DNA of 64,000 bases from contig NZ_CP043959.1 in the NCBI RefSeq assembly GCF_008632955.1, forward strand, positions 2,604,001 through 2,668,000, given 5' to 3'. Below the pieces are notes generated by a model that was given only the letters and a program-made list of their open reading frames with translations, did not search any database and had not been told where the DNA came from. How positions within the stretch are numbered: position 1 is the stretch's first letter; every line of letters starts with the position of its first letter. Source of the DNA: Streptomyces tendae (GTDB lineage: Bacteria > Actinomycetota > Actinomycetes > Streptomycetales > Streptomycetaceae). Shown in pieces: positions 1 through 9,255 of the stretch. The translations under genes and the position numbers were made by a program.

Positions 1-141
1 GCGCGGCGGAACCAGACGTCAGGGGACGAGTCCCGCGTTGGCGGCGCGGAGGAAGAGCCGCCGGTGCCATACGTTGGCCTCCGGCCCCGGGTCGCCGGTG
101 AGGACGGGGTGGACAACCCGCAGGCGGCGCAATTTGAACGA

Positions 142-167
142 GTTGTTTACATCGACTCGTTGACAAC
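142..167. promoter_or_regulatory. Imperfect inverted repeat upstream of the first gene
   Basis: GTTGTTTAC and GTTGACAAC face each other across 8 bases and match as an inverted repeat at 7 of 9 positions. The right arm contains TTGACA, a plausible -35, but no good -10 follows. It lies about 30 bp upstream of the start at 196, so an operator role is possible. No regulator can be named. Confidence 0.3.
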
Positions 168-195
168 GGTTCGTGGGCCGCCGCATCCTCTTCTC

Positions 196-645
196 ATGTC
201 GTCCACTCCTGAACAGCACGCCGACCCGTTCACGCCTCAGCAGCCGGAGCAGGCGCGAGCGCACCGTGTCCATGCGTCCCTGTTTCGCATCGCCGAGCGG
301 CACGCGGCCACCGACGAGCAACGCCACCGACAAATTCATCCCTCGGTCCTCGGACCGCACGAAGCCGTCAGGCTCGTCTCGTTCCTGCTCAGTGGGGCCG
401 CACTGCTCGACGACGGCGAGCCGGAGGTGGACCAGGCCGACATCACCGCCGCGTTGAGCCTCGTGCCGCTGATGCGCGGGGAGATGGACGAACTGGAAAC
501 CGGACTCCTGCAGATGGCGCGCGGACGAGGCATGACGTGGCAAGAGATCGCCTTCGGCCTCGGGCTCGGAACTCCGCAAGCGGCCAGGCAGCGGTACGAA
601 CGACTGGCCAGCCGCAGCGAACCCGAAGCAGAAAGCCCGAAATAG
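196..645 (+). CDS. Small putative DNA-binding protein
   Basis: This encodes 149 residues that I do not recognise as a named family. The N-terminal half is polar. The C-terminal part, around residues 105-135, has a helix-turn-helix-like stretch (MTWQEIAFGLGL followed by QAARQRYERL), of the kind seen in short Streptomyces DNA-binding proteins that choose between similar sites. I start at the ATG at 196 because the longer in-frame reading back to 64 is Arg/Pro-rich and runs through the inverted repeat at 142-167. No clear ribosome binding site precedes 196. The gene converges on the MurA-like gene, with a shared hairpin between them. The function is inferred only from the helix pattern. Confidence 0.6.
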   Translation: MSSTPEQHADPFTPQQPEQARAHRVHASLFRIAERHAATDEQRHRQIHPSVLGPHEAVRLVSFLLSGAALLDDGEPEVDQADITAALSLVPLMRGEMDELETGLLQMARGRGMTWQEIAFGLGLGTPQAARQRYERLASRSEPEAESPK

Positions 646-686
646 CCCGAAAGCTGCCCCGGCCGCCTGGCGGGTCAGGGGCCTGT

Positions 687-728
687 CCGTGGAGCGTCGG
701 TGGGCGGGCGCCCACCGACGCTCCACGG
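687..728. terminator. Bidirectional hairpin terminator
   Basis: A 20-bp perfect stem (CCGTGGAGCGTCGGTGGGCG and its complement) with a very short loop lies between the convergent genes ending at 645 and 771. It lacks a T-run, which is usual in Streptomyces. Confidence 0.75.
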
Positions 729-770
729 CTTCGAAGCACTCTCCGGAGTGCTCGATCCGCCTGGGTGTCC

Positions 771-2300
771 TCAGATGTCCCGGAAGATCTCGATCTGCGC
801 CCCGATCGAGTTGAGGCGTTCCGCCAGGTCCTCGTAACCGCGGTTGATGACGTACACGTTGCGCAGCACCGAGGTGCCCTCCGCCGCCATCATGGCGAGC
901 AGGACGACGACGGCCGGGCGCAGGGCCGGCGGGCACATCATCTCGGCGGCGCGCCAGCGGGTCGGACCCTCGACCAGGACGCGGTGCGGGTCGAGGAGCT
1001 GGAGCCGGCCGCCGAGGCGGTTGAGGTCGGTCAGGTAGATGGCGCGGTTGTCGTAGACCCAGTCGTGGATGAGGGTCTTGCCCTGCGCCACCGCCGCGAT
1101 CGCCGCGAAGAACGGCACGTTGTCGATGTTCAGGCCCGGGAACGGCATCGGGTGGATCTTGTCGATCGGCGCCTCCAGCTTGGAGGGCCGGACGGTCAGG
1201 TCCACCAGGCGCGTACGGCCGTTGTCCGCGAAGTACTCCGGCGTGCGGTCGTGGTCGAGGCCCATCTCCTCCAGGACCGCCAGCTCGATCTCCAGGAACT
1301 CGATCGGCACCCGGCGGACCGTCAGCTCCGACTCCGTCACCACCGCCGCGGCCACCAGGCTCATCGCCTCGACCGGGTCCTCGGAGGGGGAGTAGTCGAC
1401 GTCCACGTCGATCGTGGGGACACCGTGCACGGTGAGCGTCGTCGTTCCGATGCCGTCGACCTTGACGCCCAGCGCCTCCAGGAAGAAGCACAGGTCCTGG
1501 ACCATGTAGTTGGAGGACGCGTTGCGGATGACGGTCGTGCCGTCGTGCCGCGCCGCGGCCAGCAGCGCGTTCTCGGTGACGGTGTCCCCGCGCTCGGTCA
1601 GCACGATCGGGCGGTCCGGCGCGACGGCCCGGTCGACCACCGCGTGGTACTGCCCCTCCGTCGCCGCGATGTCCAGGCCGAAGCGGCGCAGAGCGATCAT
1701 GTGCGGCTCCACCGTGCGCGTGCCGAGGTCGCAGCCTCCGGCGTACGGGAGCATGAAGCGGTCCATGCGGTGCAGCAGCGGACCGAGGAACATGATGATG
1801 GAGCGGGTGCGGCGGGCCGCCTCCGCGTCGATCGCGGCGAGGTCCAGCTCGGCCGGCGGCACGATCTCCAGGTCGACGCCGTCGTTGATCCAGCGGGTGC
1901 GCACGCCGATGGAGTTCAGCACCTCCAGGAGGCGGTAGACCTCCTCGATGCGGGCCACGCGGCGCAGCACCGTGCGCCCGCTGTTGAGCAGCGAGGCGCA
2001 CAGCAGTGCCACGCACGCGTTCTTGCTCGTCTTGACGTCGATGGAGCCGGAGAGGTGCCGGCCGCCCACCACCCGCAGATGCATCGGACCGGCGTAGCCC
2101 AGGGAGACGATCTCACTGTCGAGCGCCTCACCGATGCGCGCGATCATCTCAAGGCTGATGTTCTGGTTGCCGCGCTCGATGCGGTTCACCGCGCTCTGAC
2201 TGGTGCCGAGCGCCTCGGCGAGCTGGGTCTGTGTCCAGCCTCGGTGCTGTCTGGCGTCACGGATGAGCTTGCCGATGCGTACGAGGTAGTCGTCTGCCAT
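771..2300 (-). CDS. MurA-like enolpyruvyl transferase with N-terminal HTH
   Basis: This 509-residue protein has a Cro/CI-type helix-turn-helix (residues 1-65, TQTQLAEALGTSQSAVNRIE) followed by a UDP-GlcNAc 1-carboxyvinyltransferase domain (about 72-509). MurA adds enolpyruvate from PEP to UDP-GlcNAc, the first committed step to UDP-MurNAc. Catalytic features are kept: K93/N94 in SKNA, C190 in GGCDLGTR (the PEP-reactive cysteine), D393 in FPGLNIDN and the arginine in PALRPAV. The usual R-IE-GT substrate motif is altered to PVEAMS. Plain MurA is about 430 residues, and the extra length is the HTH. It is probably a second MurA rather than the housekeeping copy. Whether the HTH binds DNA or senses a wall precursor is not known to me. 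No clear ribosome binding site precedes the ATG. A palindrome sits 12 bp upstream. Confidence 0.85.
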   Translation of the reverse strand: MADDYLVRIGKLIRDARQHRGWTQTQLAEALGTSQSAVNRIERGNQNISLEMIARIGEALDSEIVSLGYAGPMHLRVVGGRHLSGSIDVKTSKNACVALLCASLLNSGRTVLRRVARIEEVYRLLEVLNSIGVRTRWINDGVDLEIVPPAELDLAAIDAEAARRTRSIIMFLGPLLHRMDRFMLPYAGGCDLGTRTVEPHMIALRRFGLDIAATEGQYHAVVDRAVAPDRPIVLTERGDTVTENALLAAARHDGTTVIRNASSNYMVQDLCFFLEALGVKVDGIGTTTLTVHGVPTIDVDVDYSPSEDPVEAMSLVAAAVVTESELTVRRVPIEFLEIELAVLEEMGLDHDRTPEYFADNGRTRLVDLTVRPSKLEAPIDKIHPMPFPGLNIDNVPFFAAIAAVAQGKTLIHDWVYDNRAIYLTDLNRLGGRLQLLDPHRVLVEGPTRWRAAEMMCPPALRPAVVVLLAMMAAEGTSVLRNVYVINRGYEDLAERLNSIGAQIEIFRDI

Positions 2301-2312
2301 GAGGTTGAGGCT

Positions 2313-2328
2313 ATCTCAGATATGAGAT
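2313..2328. promoter_or_regulatory. Palindrome before the HTH-MurA gene
   Basis: ATCTCA and TGAGAT face each other across 4 bases, 12 bp before the start codon of the HTH-MurA gene. The position suits an operator, and the simplest candidate ligand is that protein's own HTH domain. It also resembles half of the larger palindrome at 2981-2998. Confidence 0.45.
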
Positions 2329-2375
2329 GGCACCTCTTGGGGGGTCCGTTCGGGTGATGGTCGGGTGATGTGACG

Positions 2376-2585
2376 TCAATGTCCGCTGGTCCGGCGGCTG
2401 CGGGTGGTGCGGCGCCAACCGAAAGGTCCGGGCAAATCCATCGATGTCGTATGACGTCCGGTACTGCTCCGGGTGTACCGAGGGCCGTTCTTCCCCCCGC
2501 CGGTGGTGATGGACCACGACTTCTTGTTGATGTTCAGCCGCACCCCCGGAAGGATCCGGAAACTCTTACGGAACGTGAGGGGCAT
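2376..2585 (-). CDS. DUF4236 mini-protein
   Basis: A 69-residue protein whose first half matches the DUF4236 pattern: FRKSF, LPGVRLNINKKSWSITTGGG, with Gly/Lys-rich short strands. The family is small and of unknown function, often found as an N-terminal module of bacterial surface or phage-associated proteins. The ATG at 2585 is supported by AAGGAGG (read on the minus strand) six bases upstream. The C-terminal 25 residues are Arg/Thr-rich. It lies 75 bp upstream of the HTH-MurA gene on the same strand and could be co-transcribed with it. It is divergent from acnA. Confidence 0.7.
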   Translation of the reverse strand: MPLTFRKSFRILPGVRLNINKKSWSITTGGGKNGPRYTRSSTGRHTTSMDLPGPFGWRRTTRSRRTSGH

Positions 2586-2951
2586 CCTCGCCTCCTTGAT
2601 CGGTCCTGCCGTGACTGACTGTGTCTCAGTCGGATACCCCGGTTCGGAGCGGTAATGGCATCCGGTGTCTCGCGGGTCCACGGCGGCTACGGCACCTTCG
2701 GCTCGACGGCGCTCTCGGCGTCGACGGCACCTTCGGCTCGACGGCTCCTTCGGCGTCCACGGCGTCCACGGCGTCCACGCCGCCTTCGGCGGCCGGCGTG
2801 CCCCGGCGCTCCCGGCGACTCCGGCGGGCGGGAGTCGTGTCACCCGTGGCGCCCGGCCCGTCGCGGCGGGAGGGTGGAGGGGAGGAGGGGACAGCGCGCC
2901 CACGGGAGGGCGCCGGGAGCGGGCGCGCCGGGGCCACGCGGGAACCCGGGC
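2586..2951. other. Intergenic region between the DUF4236 gene and the acnA promoter
   Basis: Apart from the short GC repeats at 2691-2778, I see no convincing gene. Open frames exist on both strands but are Arg/Ser/Thr-rich repeats of the simple sequence and have no ribosome binding site. Confidence 0.5.
2691..2778. repeat. Short GC-rich direct and tandem repeats
   Basis: GGCACCTTCGGCTCGACGGC occurs at 2691-2710 and again at 2726-2745. It is followed by three head-to-tail copies of GGCGTCCAC at 2752-2778. Nothing suggests function. Confidence 0.7.
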
Positions 2952-2980
2952 ATGACCATTCCGCGCCCGTGTACTAGAGT
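2952..2980 (+). promoter_or_regulatory. Candidate acnA promoter
   Basis: ATGACC and TAGAGT separated by 17 bases form a reasonable vegetative -35/-10 pair. The -10 abuts the palindrome at 2981, so a protein bound there would cover the transcription start. Confidence 0.45.
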
Positions 2981-2998
2981 TATCTCGACATCGAGATA
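2981..2998. promoter_or_regulatory. TamR-type operator upstream of acnA
   Basis: A perfect 18-bp palindrome, TATCTCGACATCGAGATA, lies directly downstream of the candidate -10. From memory, the MarR-family regulator TamR of S. coelicolor binds an 18-bp inverted repeat of this kind upstream of aconitase and other citrate-cycle genes and is released by trans-aconitate and related ligands. The palindrome is seen. The TamR assignment rests on recalled literature. Confidence 0.65.
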
Positions 2999-3025
2999 TC
3001 TGCCGAGGCGCACCGCGGTCGCCAC

Positions 3026-5852
<2,827 letters not shown>

Positions 5853-5870
5853 GCGGCAGGCAGGGCGGAC

Positions 5871-5906
5871 CGAGGGCCGCACCCCCGCAAGGGGGTGCGG
5901 CCCTCG
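5871..5906 (+). terminator. acnA terminator
   Basis: A 16-bp perfect stem, CGAGGGCCGCACCCCC with its complement, closes a GCAA tetraloop 18 bases after the acnA stop codon. Confidence 0.9.
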
Positions 5907-5969
5907 GCGTTCCCGGGTCCGGACCGCGGAGTGAACGGCGTCCGCGCGGCCGGATACGCGCGGTAACCG

Positions 5970-5998
5970 TTTACAACCCCGCGCCCCGGCGCTAGCGT
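5970..5998 (+). promoter_or_regulatory. Vegetative-type promoter
   Basis: TTTACA, 17 bases, then TAGCGT. It lies just upstream of the CebR-type box at 6016, which would sit near +10 of the transcript. Confidence 0.5.
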
Positions 5999-6015
5999 CC
6001 CCCTCACGGGCGGGG

Positions 6016-6029
6016 TGGGAGCGCTCCCA
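6016..6029. promoter_or_regulatory. CebR-type operator
   Basis: TGGGAGCGCTCCCA is a perfect 14-bp palindrome identical to the consensus I recall for CebR, the LacI-family repressor that controls cellobiose uptake and cellulolysis in Streptomyces. It is placed to block the promoter at 5970-5998. The downstream reading frame no longer looks like an intact transport or cellulase gene. Confidence 0.7.
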
Positions 6030-6137
6030 TGAGCGTGGCGGACCGGAACCCGTCGCCGGGGCGCCGCCACCTCGTCCGGCCCCGCGTCTCCGTCATCCGT
6101 CGACCCCCACAGCGCGGACGGAAGTGCTCACGTGCTC

Positions 6138-6530
6138 ATGAACGCGCCAACGAACGACCGTGCCGGTGCCCGGCCGGTGCTGCGTACCGGCAGCAGGGTG
6201 CTGTTCCTCGTCCTGGTCTGCCTGCTGGCCGCCGTGCCCGCGGCCGGGCTGGCCCTGACGTCCGGCGCCGTCACCCAGACCCGCAACGGCGCGCTGCCGC
6301 GCCCGGACGTCCTGGGCCTGCTGTGCCGTCAGGGGGCGCCGGACGGCGCCGCCGCTGCCGGCCGTGATGCGAGCGCCGGCGCCGCTGAAGACCTCACGCC
6401 ACCCGCGCGATCTCCGCGCTCCGCGCGACCACCGCGCCCCGTGCCAGGGGTCTGCGGCTTCCGGGTGGCCCTGCCCGCGGCCCAGCGGGCCACCCTTGCC
6501 GGAACGGCCCTGTCGTGCCGGGCCGGTTGA
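6138..6530 (+). pseudogene. Remnant of a membrane protein gene
   Basis: About 130 residues: a short polar N-terminus, one hydrophobic segment (VLFLVLVCLLAAVPAAGLAL, about residues 20-39), then Ala/Pro/Arg-rich sequence without recognisable structure. The start resembles the N-terminus of a sugar ABC permease (one helix, then Thr/Ser), but the frame is lost after about 60 residues. It sits behind the promoter and CebR-type box, where a cello-oligosaccharide gene would be expected. A small real membrane protein cannot be excluded. Confidence 0.35.
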
Positions 6531-7065
6531 CGCACGCCCAGGGCGGCGCGGCCGCATCCCCCGGCCGCCCCCGGCCTCGGCGGCCCGATCGCATCCCGTG
6601 CCGAAGTGCGCGCGCTTCCTGCCCAACGCCTCCCGCCTCCGCCCCGGTCGGCGTCTCGCGTGCCGCTGGCCGCGTCCCGGCCGTCGTGCCCGTCGTCCGT
6701 GCAGGCGTGCGGCAGTCACGTCCCGGGTGTCCGTCAGTCGCGGCCCGCTGTCCATCGGCCCGGCGGAGACCAGGACATGACCGCGTCCGACGCTTCGTCC
6801 TGCGCGCGCTCGCGGAACGCGTCGAAGGCGCCGGGCCCAGTGAGGTCCGGGCGGTGACGCTCCCGCTCCGTTGGGGGGGGGGGCACGGCAGGTCGCTCGC
6901 GGGCACGCGGCACCTCGCGGGCCGGACGGGGACGCGTCCGATCGTTGCGGGAGGACGGAAGCCAATTTCGAAGGCGGCGGCCCCAGATCGCTGACTCGCC
7001 CCCCACAACGCCTCGTTCCGGACCTCTCTGCGGCTCGACGTCGGAAGAGCCCTCAGCAGCACCGG
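6531..7065. other. Low-information segment with an 11-G run
   Basis: I see no gene that can be supported on either strand. Open frames are Arg/Pro-rich artefacts of high GC. A run of eleven G residues occurs at 6873-6883, which is unusual even for Streptomyces. The segment lies between two operators and probably represents decayed sequence. Confidence 0.45.
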
Positions 7066-7094
7066 TTGACACCGTTCGACCCGGCCCATAGGTT
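7066..7094 (+). promoter_or_regulatory. Vegetative-type promoter upstream of the GH39 gene
   Basis: TTGACA, a 17-base spacer and TAGGTT make a near-consensus promoter. A xylanase-type palindrome begins 25 bases downstream. Confidence 0.6.
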
Positions 7095-7118
7095 GCCGCG
7101 AGGTTGTCGACCCCTGCT

Positions 7119-7129
7119 CGAAAGTTTCG
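7119..7129. promoter_or_regulatory. Xylanase-type operator
   Basis: CGAAAGTTTCG is an 11-bp palindrome of the CGAAA-N-TTTCG form. I recall this form from Streptomyces xylanase promoters and as the CGAA-N-TTCG target of the LacI-family repressor BxlR. It falls close to the expected transcription start of the promoter at 7066-7094. Confidence 0.6.
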
Positions 7130-7159
7130 GTTCCGCGTCCGACACGGGAGGCCCGATCG

Positions 7160-7478
7160 ATGAGCAGTCCCACCACGTCGGCACCGCCGCCGGAGGACCC
7201 GCCGTCGGCACTTCCCGTCCCGCGGCATGCGGTCGTCCGCGCGCACCGGTCGGCAGCGCCGCGCCGCACCAGGACCGGCGGCCGTACTCGCGGCCGTGCC
7301 GCCGCTGCTGTGCTTCCTGCTGTGCTGCCGCCTGCCGGTGATCAGTGACGTGATCGCGTTGTGCCGGTCCGAGCCGCGAGGACGCCTCCCGGCGCGTACT
7401 GCGTGGGGCCGGCATCCCGGGCGGCTCGTCGAGCCGGACAACCAGGCCCACCAGCGGTTCAAGAAGGAGAACGCGTGA
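7160..7478 (+). pseudogene. Permease N-terminal remnant
   Basis: A frame starting at ATG 7160 gives a Pro/Ser-rich, Arg-rich lead typical of sugar ABC permease N-termini. It then loses sense. A second frame (from 7227) carries what looks like the first transmembrane helix, PAAVLAAVPPLLCFLLCCRL. That frame also ends quickly, four bases into the GH39 gene. I read this as the frameshifted, truncated start of a binding-protein-dependent sugar permease whose remainder has been deleted. The helix alone is weak evidence. Confidence 0.35.
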
Positions 7479-8992
7479 TCCACGTGCCCACCGAGCCGGC
7501 CGGCCCGCTGTCCGACGCCTGGCGCGCCTGCGTCGGCACCGGCCGTCTGGACCTCGCGCTGCGCCGCGACTACCAGGACTCCCTCTCGCTGCTCCAGCGC
7601 GAGATCGGCTTCCGGTATCTGCGCGGCCACGGCCTGCTCAGCGACGGCATGGGCGTCCACCGCCCCTACGAGTGGCAGGGCGCCCGCCGCACCCACCACT
7701 CGTTCACCTACCTCGACCAGGTGCTCGACGCCTGCCTCTCCACCGGCATCCGCCCCTTCCTCGAACTCGGCTTCATGCCGAAGGAGATGGCGTCCGGGAA
7801 GCAGACGGTGTTCTGGTGGGAGGGCAACGTCACCCCGCCGGCCGACGAGAAGGAGTGGACGTGCCTGGTCCGCGCGGTCCTCACCCACCTGATCGACCGC
7901 TACGGCCTCGACGAGGTGCGCACCTGGCCCGTCGAGGTGTGGAACGAGCCGGACCTGCCCCCCTTCTGGCAGGACGCCGACGAGGCTGCCTACCACCGGC
8001 TGTACGAGGCGACGGCGCGCACCGTCAAGGAGGTGGACGCGGAGCTGCGGGTCGGCGGCCCCGCGCTGTCGCCGGCCGCCGACGGCTGGCTGGAGCGGTT
8101 CGCGGAGTTCGCCGAACGCCGTGACGTACCGGTGGACTTCGTGTCCCGGCACGCCTACGCCTCGGGGCCCGCCCGGTCCGTCCCGTTCGGCACCCACCAG
8201 ACCCTGGCCCCGGCGAGCACCCTGCTCGAGCAGTTCGCCCAGCCGCGCAGGGCTCTCGAAGGCACCCGTCTGGCCGGACTGCCCGTGCACATCACCGAGT
8301 TCAACTCCTCCTACCGCCCCGACAACCTCATCCACGACACCGCCTTCCACGCCGCCTACCTCGCGCCCGTGGTCGCGTCGGGCGGCGACCACGCCGACTC
8401 GTTCTCCTACTGGACGTTCAGCGACGTCTTCGAGGAGACCGGCATCCCCACCGCGCTGTTCCACGGCGGCTTCGGCCTGCTCACCCACCGCCAGGTCCGC
8501 AAGCCCACCTACCACTTGTACGCCTTCATGGCCCGGCTGGGGGAGCGGCAACTCGCCCGCGGAGACGACCACATGGTCACCCGGCACGCGGACGGCCGGG
8601 TCAGCCTCCTCGCCTGGGCCCCCGTCGACCCCACGGGACGCACCCCGGGCCCGGACCGCCACACCCTGCGCCTGTCCCTCCCGGTGGGCACCGAGGGGCG
8701 CGGCGAGGTGTTCGTCCGCCGGTCCTCCGTGGACGAGGAACGCGGCAACGCCTACACCGCCTGGCGGCACATGGGCTCCCCGCGCTCCCCGCGCCCCGGG
8801 CAGCTCGACATGCTGCACGAGGCCGCCGAGCCCGCCCGCACCCACGGCCGGCTGCCCGTCGAGGACGGCCGGGCGGACCTCACCGTCACGCTGGCCCGCC
8901 ACGAGATCACCCTCGTCGAGCTGACCCCGGTGGACGACGAGACTCCGCCCTGGTGGGACGAGCGGCTGCTGCTCGGCGGGGAGGAGCCGTGA
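7475..8992 (+). CDS. GH39 family glycosidase, probably beta-xylosidase
   Basis: A 505-residue enzyme without a signal peptide, so probably cytoplasmic. It is a clan GH-A (beta/alpha)8 barrel, with the acid/base Glu158 in VWNEPD and the nucleophile Glu275 in ITEFNSS, followed by a C-terminal beta domain. GH39 members hydrolyse beta-xylosides or alpha-L-iduronides, and the xylanase-type operator upstream favours xylo-oligosaccharide hydrolysis. The GTG start at 7475 follows AAGGAG. The stop overlaps the start of the next short frame (GTGA), so a partner protein was once translationally coupled. The transporter expected upstream appears lost, leaving the enzyme intact. Substrate specificity is inferred. 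Confidence 0.85.
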   Translation: MIHVPTEPAGPLSDAWRACVGTGRLDLALRRDYQDSLSLLQREIGFRYLRGHGLLSDGMGVHRPYEWQGARRTHHSFTYLDQVLDACLSTGIRPFLELGFMPKEMASGKQTVFWWEGNVTPPADEKEWTCLVRAVLTHLIDRYGLDEVRTWPVEVWNEPDLPPFWQDADEAAYHRLYEATARTVKEVDAELRVGGPALSPAADGWLERFAEFAERRDVPVDFVSRHAYASGPARSVPFGTHQTLAPASTLLEQFAQPRRALEGTRLAGLPVHITEFNSSYRPDNLIHDTAFHAAYLAPVVASGGDHADSFSYWTFSDVFEETGIPTALFHGGFGLLTHRQVRKPTYHLYAFMARLGERQLARGDDHMVTRHADGRVSLLAWAPVDPTGRTPGPDRHTLRLSLPVGTEGRGEVFVRRSSVDEERGNAYTAWRHMGSPRSPRPGQLDMLHEAAEPARTHGRLPVEDGRADLTVTLARHEITLVELTPVDDETPPWWDERLLLGGEEP

Positions 8993-9180
8993 GCACCGTA
9001 CCTGCGCCCGAGGCGCGCGACGCGTACGCGGACCGTGTCCGCCAGGGGGCCGAGGCGCCCCGTGGCGCCGAACGGCGGGTGCCGGCCCCGCGGAACCGCG
9101 GCGGCGGGCAGCCGGGCGGCGTCGAAGTCCCCCGAGTCCGTCGTGGCCCCGTTCCGGTGCACCGGAGGCCGCCGAGGTAG
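8989..9180 (+). pseudogene. Truncated 63-residue frame coupled to the GH39 gene
   Basis: The GTG overlaps the GH39 stop as GTGA, a clear coupling signal. The predicted product (STVPAPEARDAYADRVRQGA, then Arg/Pro/Gly-rich) has no recognisable fold. The first 20 residues look like real protein, while the rest looks like off-frame or deleted sequence. It is probably the remaining 5' end of a second enzyme gene in the operon. Confidence 0.35.
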
Positions 9181-9210
9181 CCGTGGGCAGGGGGCGCCCC
9201 GGCCAACAAG

Positions 9211-9240
9211 GCGGGCCCGGACCAGGGGGTCCGGGCCCGC
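9211..9240. terminator. Bidirectional terminator
   Basis: A 13-bp perfect stem (GCGGGCCCGGACC) with an AGGG loop lies between the convergent GH39 and GH92 genes. Confidence 0.85.
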
Positions 9241-9255
9241 CAGGTGAGCGCGGGA

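Noticed and set aside
537..2357. Long plus-strand frame opposite the HTH-MurA gene
   Set aside because: Its translation is Arg/Asp/His-rich and has no fold pattern. It mirrors the third-position GC of the real gene.
2621..2977. Possible small secreted or repeat protein upstream of acnA
   Set aside because: The reading consists of the local DNA repeats and has no ribosome binding site.
6734..8902. Long minus-strand frame across the GH39 gene
   Set aside because: It is antisense to a well-supported enzyme and lacks a ribosome binding site and motifs.
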